Shown one piece after another: positions 6,141 through 9,231 of a stretch of 9,231 nt of DNA (within the stretch, counting starts at the first letter, position 1; every line of letters starts with the position of its first letter). This DNA is from Clostridiales bacterium (GTDB lineage Bacteria; Bacillota; Clostridia; Oscillospirales; Acutalibacteraceae). The translations under genes and the position numbers were made by a program. Where the stretch lies: NCBI GenBank assembly GCA_012728445.1, contig JAAYFA010000101.1, positions 1 to 9,231 on the forward strand, given 5' to 3'. The notes beneath the pieces are model-generated. The model was not told the DNA's origin and ran no database searches. It saw nothing but the letters and a program-made list of their open reading frames with translations.

Positions 6141-7397
6141 ATGAATATTAAGACCATTGAAGCCGGTTTGCAGGGTTGCACTTGCGGTCGAGCACACCAT
6201 ACCAACATCCGCGCCGTGGAAATCGGCAGCGGCATCACCGCCAATACGGGTGAAATTTTGACCCAAAATGGGTTTCCGAAAAACATCCTACTTGTGGCGG
6301 ATAAGAACACCTTACTCGCCGGCGCAGGTGTTGTCGAAAGCCTGCTTGGCAGCGGTTTTACAATTAAACAGCACATCTATGACAATTTGCGCACGGCCGA
6401 CATGGAACAAGTTGAAGTGCTGGAAAAGCTCTCTGCCGGCACGGATGGCATATTTTCGGTAGGCTCCGGCTCGCTAAACGACATCTGCCGCCTCGCGGCA
6501 TTCAGACAACACAAAGCATTCGCCATTTATGCCACAGCGCCTTCGATGGACGGCTTTGCATCCAACTCCGCGCCGATTACAAAAAATAACTTTAAATACT
6601 CCTACCCGGCCGTCCAGCCGAGCGTTATCATCGCCGACACCAAAGTTTTGGCCGCTGCCCCCGCTGAGCTTAAATCGGCGGGCTTTGGGGATATGATCGG
6701 CAAATACATCGGCCTGGCCGACTGGCGCATCGCCAACCTGATTACAGGCGAATACTATTGCCCGAAAATCGCCGCGCTGTCTGAACAAGCGGTTGAAAAA
6801 ATCGCAGCACTTGCGGATAAAGTCACCGAAAACGATGAGGAATCCGCCGCTGCGATTATGGAATCCCTTGTGCTCACGGGCCTGTGCATGGGCTTTGCGG
6901 ACAGTGTTCGCCCGGCTTCAGGCGCGGAACATGTACTGTCGCACTTTTGGGAAATCAAAAAGCTGCAACAGGGGCTGCTCTCCGATTACCACGGCAAAAA
7001 GGTCGGTGTCGCAACGGTGCTGGTCAATAAAATATACAGAGATATGGCGCAGGTCGAAGATATCAACCCCGTTTATGAGGACATTGACTGGGAAAACTTA
7101 AAGCTTGTGTACGGCGAAGGGCTTGTAGACGATATGATTAAAGCCAACAGCCCGACTGTTACGCAAGGGATTACGCCGGAGCACTTGAAGGCCTGCTGGG
7201 GCGAAATCCGGCGGATTGTTGCTGAAACCCTGCCGGAAAACGAGGAACTTTTAAGGCACATGAATGCTGCCGGCACACCGGTATCCGCGGCGGAAATTGA
7301 TGTAACCCCAGCGCTTTGCGAGCTCGGCATAAAATACAGCGCCTTTATGCGCTACCGGCTCACACTGATGAGGCTGATGCCAATGCTGAATATTTAA
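6141..7397 (+). CDS. araM: sn-Glycerol-1-phosphate dehydrogenase, AraM/EgsA family
   Basis: This family reduces dihydroxyacetone phosphate to sn-glycerol-1-phosphate with NAD(P)H. That is the glycerol stereoisomer of archaeal lipids, also made by some Bacillota for heptaprenylglyceryl phosphate. The 418 residues fit the bacterial AraM length of about 390-430. A GSGSLNDICR nucleotide-binding loop (108-117) is followed by the family signature ATAPSMDGFASNSAPI (131-146). GDMIGK supplies Asp184, and His264 (GAEH) and His284 (DYHG) are the likely remaining metal ligands (Ni or Zn in relatives). The ATG at 6141 follows a G-rich stretch (GGGGGG, 6126-6131). A Cys/His-containing N-terminus (CTCGRAHH, 13-20) is also typical of this group. 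No arabinose gene is adjacent. Related iron-dependent or glycerol dehydrogenases are a less likely alternative. The gene stands alone behind its own promoter. Confidence 0.88.
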   Translation: MNIKTIEAGLQGCTCGRAHHTNIRAVEIGSGITANTGEILTQNGFPKNILLVADKNTLLAGAGVVESLLGSGFTIKQHIYDNLRTADMEQVEVLEKLSAGTDGIFSVGSGSLNDICRLAAFRQHKAFAIYATAPSMDGFASNSAPITKNNFKYSYPAVQPSVIIADTKVLAAAPAELKSAGFGDMIGKYIGLADWRIANLITGEYYCPKIAALSEQAVEKIAALADKVTENDEESAAAIMESLVLTGLCMGFADSVRPASGAEHVLSHFWEIKKLQQGLLSDYHGKKVGVATVLVNKIYRDMAQVEDINPVYEDIDWENLKLVYGEGLVDDMIKANSPTVTQGITPEHLKACWGEIRRIVAETLPENEELLRHMNAAGTPVSAAEIDVTPALCELGIKYSAFMRYRLTLMRLMPMLNI

Positions 7398-7449
7398 GTC
7401 AAATCCCCGGCAGGATTGTGACCGGTGTTTTACCCGGAAAGGCAGATAA

Positions 7450-7608
7450 ATGGACGATAACTTTATCTTGACACTTTCATCCCTGCAAACTCAATTAGCG
7501 ATTGCGGAATTACAAGCTGCAATGATTTTACATCCCGTTTCGGGCTGGCTCTTTCGCCCACAAAGGCGCAAGAGCTTGTGGAGACACGCGCCGAAACTTT
7601 AAACCGCG
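7450..7608 (+). pseudogene. Frameshifted, truncated gene start, DUF6323-like
   Basis: An ATG at 7450 with AAAGG 7 nt upstream opens a frame reading MDDNFILTLSSLQTQLAIAE. After codon 23 the sensible protein continues in another frame from 7521 (NDFTSRFGLALSPTKAQEL, then VETRAETLNRV). A single missing base near 7518-7520 (GCTGCAAT where GCTTGCAAT would restore QACNDF) explains the break. The original frame stops at 7600-7602, and the continuing frame runs into the repeat at 7608, where homology ends. From memory the joined sequence resembles the N-terminus of DUF6323 proteins of Clostridia; no search was run. It follows araM by 52 nt and may once have shared its transcript. It is broken twice, by frameshift and by loss of the 3' part. 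Confidence 0.55.
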
Positions 7609-7632
7609 TGTCGAGGGGACGGGGGTTTGACA
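7608..7632 (+). repeat. Left REP-like repeat
   Basis: The repeat begins GTGTC and contains GGGGACGGGGGTTTG. TGTCGA (7609-7614) can pair with TTGACA (7627-7632), with one G-U, around a G-rich loop, giving the small stem-loop typical of REP sequences. CCCCCTC follows at 7634-7640 and can also pair with the GAGGGG inside the repeat. In the transposase transcript (minus strand) this could form a GC-rich 3' hairpin. Confidence 0.7.
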
Positions 7633-7638
7633 TCCCCC

Positions 7639-8385
7639 TCACATTTTCAAAACGACTCCTCTGTTTATCCCTGTTAATCGTTCAATTTGTCTGATTGACA
7701 AACCTTTTGCCTTGAGCTCTCTTAAACAAATATTTCTCATATCTTCCGGTAAAGCTTGGAATTCAGCAGAATTTTTACAATTACTGATTTCATATATGAT
7801 CATTTTTGCCTCGTTGTCATTTACTCTTGCAATTTCTCGCACTTCCAAGCATCTATCACTTTTTATTTCGTTGTTGAATTCAATAAACTGCGTTTTACCA
7901 ATTATACTTAGTGCAAAATCAGCGTCTGTTAACTGCCCACTCTTGAGATTGATATACTCGTTATAGCTACTTTCTTCATATTCTGCAACGCTCTCGCAGA
8001 GTCCTGCCTTCACAGGGTTTTGGTGAATATATCGGAGCACCGTAAGAAAATAACCATCATCCTCTACCGGTTCACTTTTATACCTGTCTTGAAAAAGGCC
8101 GCCCACTCTATCATATTTCCAGTTATACCAATAAACATATTTTGCGCCTAATTTTCTCATAAAATTATGAATTTCGTCATTGTCAATTTTCATAAGCAAA
8201 TGGGCATGGTTTTTCATCAAACAATAGCCATATATCAGGCAATTAAATTCTGCCTTATACAGGCCCATTGTTTCCAAAAACACTTCACTGTCTTCTTCAT
8301 CTTCAAAAATGATTTGACGATTAATGCCTCTTAGCATGATGTGATATATTCCGCTCCCGCTTTTTTTTCGTGCTTGTCTTGGCAT
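7639..8385 (-). CDS. REP-associated tyrosine transposase (RAYT, Y1/HUH, IS200-like)
   Basis: The 248-residue protein has the RAYT layout. YHIMLRGINRQIIF (14-27) is the first conserved strand. MKNHAHLLM (57-65) holds the HUH metal-binding pair His60/His62. GGLFQDRYKSEPVE (95-108) is followed by LRYIHQNPVKAGL (117-129), with Tyr119 as the likely catalytic tyrosine. A C-terminal helix-turn-helix-like segment, GLSIRQIERLTGINRGVVLK (228-247), completes it. All catalytic residues are present, so the enzyme may be active. In this class the enzyme nicks single-stranded DNA at hairpins and is usually domesticated to its REP repeats. The ATG at 8385 is preceded by AGGGGTG about 9 nt upstream. The stop lies 7 bp from the left repeat, and the start lies 43 bp from the right repeat. 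The gene is more AT-rich than the aro genes, consistent with transfer. Confidence 0.92.
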   Translation of the reverse strand: MPRQARKKSGSGIYHIMLRGINRQIIFEDEEDSEVFLETMGLYKAEFNCLIYGYCLMKNHAHLLMKIDNDEIHNFMRKLGAKYVYWYNWKYDRVGGLFQDRYKSEPVEDDGYFLTVLRYIHQNPVKAGLCESVAEYEESSYNEYINLKSGQLTDADFALSIIGKTQFIEFNNEIKSDRCLEVREIARVNDNEAKMIIYEISNCKNSAEFQALPEDMRNICLRELKAKGLSIRQIERLTGINRGVVLKM

Positions 8386-8427
8386 TGTTGAACACCCCTG
8401 CTATATAGTATCATAATTATTTTGCAA

Positions 8428-8452
8428 TGCCAAACCCCCGTCCCCTTGACAC
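8428..8452 (-). repeat. Right REP-like repeat (inverted copy)
   Basis: Read on the minus strand, this matches the left repeat at 23 of 25 positions. The two differences (A for G at the sixth base, G for A near the end) both keep the short stem through G-U pairs: TGTCAA with TTGGCA around GGGGACGGGGG and an extra T. Its outer edge coincides with the premature stop of the McrC-like remnant. Confidence 0.7.
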
Positions 8453-8869
8453 CTACAAATCCGAACTATTTGTATAAGATTCAATCTTTTTTGCTGCCGC
8501 CAAGAGAAGTCTGTTTATTCCGATATCTCTTGTCAAATCATCAAAAGAGCAATTGAAAGCTTCTCGTTTATGAATTTTGACATTTAATACTGTTGGAATA
8601 ATATTTAGCTTTCCTCGAATAAAATTCAAATCATCATTGACTTCTCTATATTCTACCGGCAATCCGCGATGCACAATTGACAAAAGTTCTTTAATATACA
8701 TAGCAATAAGATTTACATCATTACCCGTTTCAATATCATACATAGGAGTATCAAGATCGGTGTACTCTGCAGACAAATCACGCATTTTTGAATATTGTGT
8801 GCCCTGTCGGGCAAAGCTGCGTGCCTCGTACATAACACCGCCTTCAACAAAGCTGCGTGTCTGCGGCAC
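8453..8869 (-). pseudogene. McrC-like restriction subunit, internal fragment, truncated at both ends
   Basis: The frame ends in TAG at 8455-8453, directly at the repeat. Its core reads like the middle of McrC/LlaJI-type proteins: IKELLSIVHRGLPVEYREV, then LNFIRGKLNI, then a conserved block with FDDLTRDIGINRLLLAAAKKI. In intact relatives a PD-(D/E)XK nuclease domain follows; here it is missing, so the fragment cannot cut DNA. The first 25 or so residues (RSFVEGGVMYEARSFARQ) come from a repeated DNA segment (8812-8859) and do not look like McrC, so the 5' end is also replaced. The sequence is visibly AT-rich over 8456-8790. No McrB GTPase gene is seen upstream within the window. The family call is from memory of conserved motifs. 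It could also be a DUF2357-type relative. Confidence 0.6.
8812..8859. repeat. Short direct repeat CAAAGCTGCGTG, two copies 36 bp apart
   Basis: Exact 12-nt copies lie at 8812-8823 and 8848-8859. Each is followed by a CTCG/TCTG-like G/C-rich segment. The 36-bp period is a multiple of three, so the McrC-like frame repeats as RSFVEG / ARSFAR. It probably marks the edge of a separate interspersed repeat that fused onto the McrC fragment. Confidence 0.5.
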
Positions 8870-8924
8870 ACAAAGGACAAGCGTCGCATCAATTCAGAGC
8901 GTGAGCGAAAAGGCATCGTTAGCC

Positions 8925-8939
8925 GCCGCAGACAGCGGC
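8925..8939. repeat. Small GC hairpin
   Basis: GCCGC and GCGGC form a perfect 5-bp stem around AGACA. No U tract follows, so it is not a terminator by itself. Confidence 0.4.
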
Positions 8940-9008
8940 ATCCTTGTCTTTCGCCCGTTTTTGTGCAAAAAGCAGTTTTGAAGAGCTTTCGGATTACCGG
9001 TTGCTTTA

Positions 9009-9024
9009 CATCTTTGCAAAGATG
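9009..9024. repeat. Perfect 16-nt palindrome CATCTTTGCAAAGATG
   Basis: The sequence equals its own reverse complement. It could be an operator for a dimeric regulator or a short RNA hairpin with a tiny loop. It lies 27 bp left of the terminator at 9051-9081. No regulator is adjacent. Confidence 0.5.
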
Positions 9025-9050
9025 CCCTTGCACAAATCAATAACCATAAG

Positions 9051-9081
9051 AAAAGAACCCCCCTTTTGGGAGGTTCTTTTT
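9051..9081. terminator. Strong, probably bidirectional intrinsic terminator
   Basis: AAAAGAACC (9051-9059) pairs with GGTTCTTTT (9072-9080), and CCC (9061-9063) pairs with GGG (9068-9070) around a TTTT loop, leaving one C-A mismatch. T-rich 3' arms occur on both strands, so it can stop transcription either way. It may end a gene that enters from the right on the minus strand (see 9186-9230). Confidence 0.85.
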
Positions 9082-9185
9082 CTGCGCAAAATATATTTGC
9101 TGGCATGACGCCTAACAGGAGTCTTCGGCAAAAATAATATTCGCACAGTCGGATCACTCGCAACCGCCTAATCTATGTAAAGACC

Positions 9186-9230
9186 TCAGATAGGCATCGA
9201 CTCGTAGAATCTCTTAACAAACTCTTTAAG
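9186..9230 (-). CDS. Possible C-terminal tail of a gene entering from the right edge
   Basis: A minus-strand frame open to the window edge reads LKEFVKRFYESMPI and then TGA (9188-9186). The residue mix is protein-like, and a terminator lies about 105 bp downstream, as expected for the end of a gene. Only 14 residues are visible, and another frame is also open here, so the call is weak and no function can be given. Confidence 0.3.
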   Translation of the reverse strand, partial: LKEFVKRFYESMPI

Positions 9231-9231
9231 C

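Larger units (their letters stand above)
7608..8452. mobile_element. REP-RAYT-REP unit (transposase gene flanked by inverted 25-nt repeats)
   Basis: A single Y1/HUH transposase gene is bracketed by two inverted copies of a 25-nt G-rich sequence that differ at two positions. The unit is about 845 bp and AT-rich apart from its ends. I see no target-site duplication, which is expected for this enzyme class. The flanks are fragments of unrelated genes, so this is not a simple insertion into one gene. Confidence 0.75.
8870..9185. other. Stretch without a convincing gene
   Basis: Open frames exist on both strands, up to about 100 codons, but their translations are rich in Cys and Arg and poor in recognisable motifs, and several overlap in different frames, so I do not call them. 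The stretch holds a GCCGC-AGACA-GCGGC hairpin (8925-8939), a 16-nt palindrome (9009-9024) and a strong terminator (9051-9081). Together with the repeats at 8812-8859 it looks like a non-coding or repeat-derived insert. Confidence 0.5.

Noticed and set aside
7608..8452. CRISPR-like or classical IS with long terminal inverted repeats
   Set aside because: There are only two inverted 25-nt copies with no spacers, and the transposase is of the Y1/HUH RAYT type, which does not use classical terminal inverted repeats.
8894..9163. Minus-strand 89-codon open frame (and overlapping frames at 8713-9033)
   Set aside because: Cys/Arg-rich composition, no motif, runs through the terminator at 9051-9081 and over repeats, and overlaps other equally open frames.
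9120..9231. tRNA gene near the right edge
   Set aside because: No cloverleaf, T-loop motif (GTTCGANTC) or paired acceptor stem could be found.

Overview
The window reads as bacterial chromosome from a Clostridia-type Firmicute, possibly near Oscillospiraceae/Ruminococcaceae. The grounds are strong GGAGG-type ribosome binding sites, sigma-A-like promoters, TTG starts, and protein sequences of clostridial flavour. No rRNA or tRNA is present, so the taxonomy is inference.

Positions 1-5193 (minus strand) hold an aromatic amino acid operon. It is transcribed from a good promoter at 5165-5193 through a short leader, then aroF (DAHP synthase), tyrA (prephenate dehydrogenase), aroB (dehydroquinate synthase), aroA (EPSP synthase) and aroC (chorismate synthase, running off the left edge). 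Together these cover entry to the shikimate pathway, several of its steps to chorismate, and the branch to tyrosine. The standout feature is the leader. It encodes a 35-residue peptide with 7 Phe and 2 Tyr codons, followed by an intrinsic terminator and a competing antiterminator fold. This is the classical architecture of ribosome-mediated attenuation, here sensing Phe/Tyr supply.

Positions 5194-7397 hold two divergent genes: a small multi-pass membrane protein of unknown function (minus), and an AraM/EgsA-family sn-glycerol-1-phosphate dehydrogenase (plus) with an extended -10 promoter.

Positions 7398-9231 are an eroded accessory patch. A frameshifted, truncated gene start (DUF6323-like) abuts a 25-nt repeat. 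A REP-associated (Y1/HUH) transposase gene follows, then an inverted copy of the repeat, then a truncated McrC-like restriction gene remnant. Beyond that lie short repeats, a 16-nt perfect palindrome, a strong bidirectional terminator and possibly the tail of another gene. The gene stumps on the two sides of the transposase unit are unrelated, which suggests rearrangement or deletion at the repeats rather than one clean insertion.
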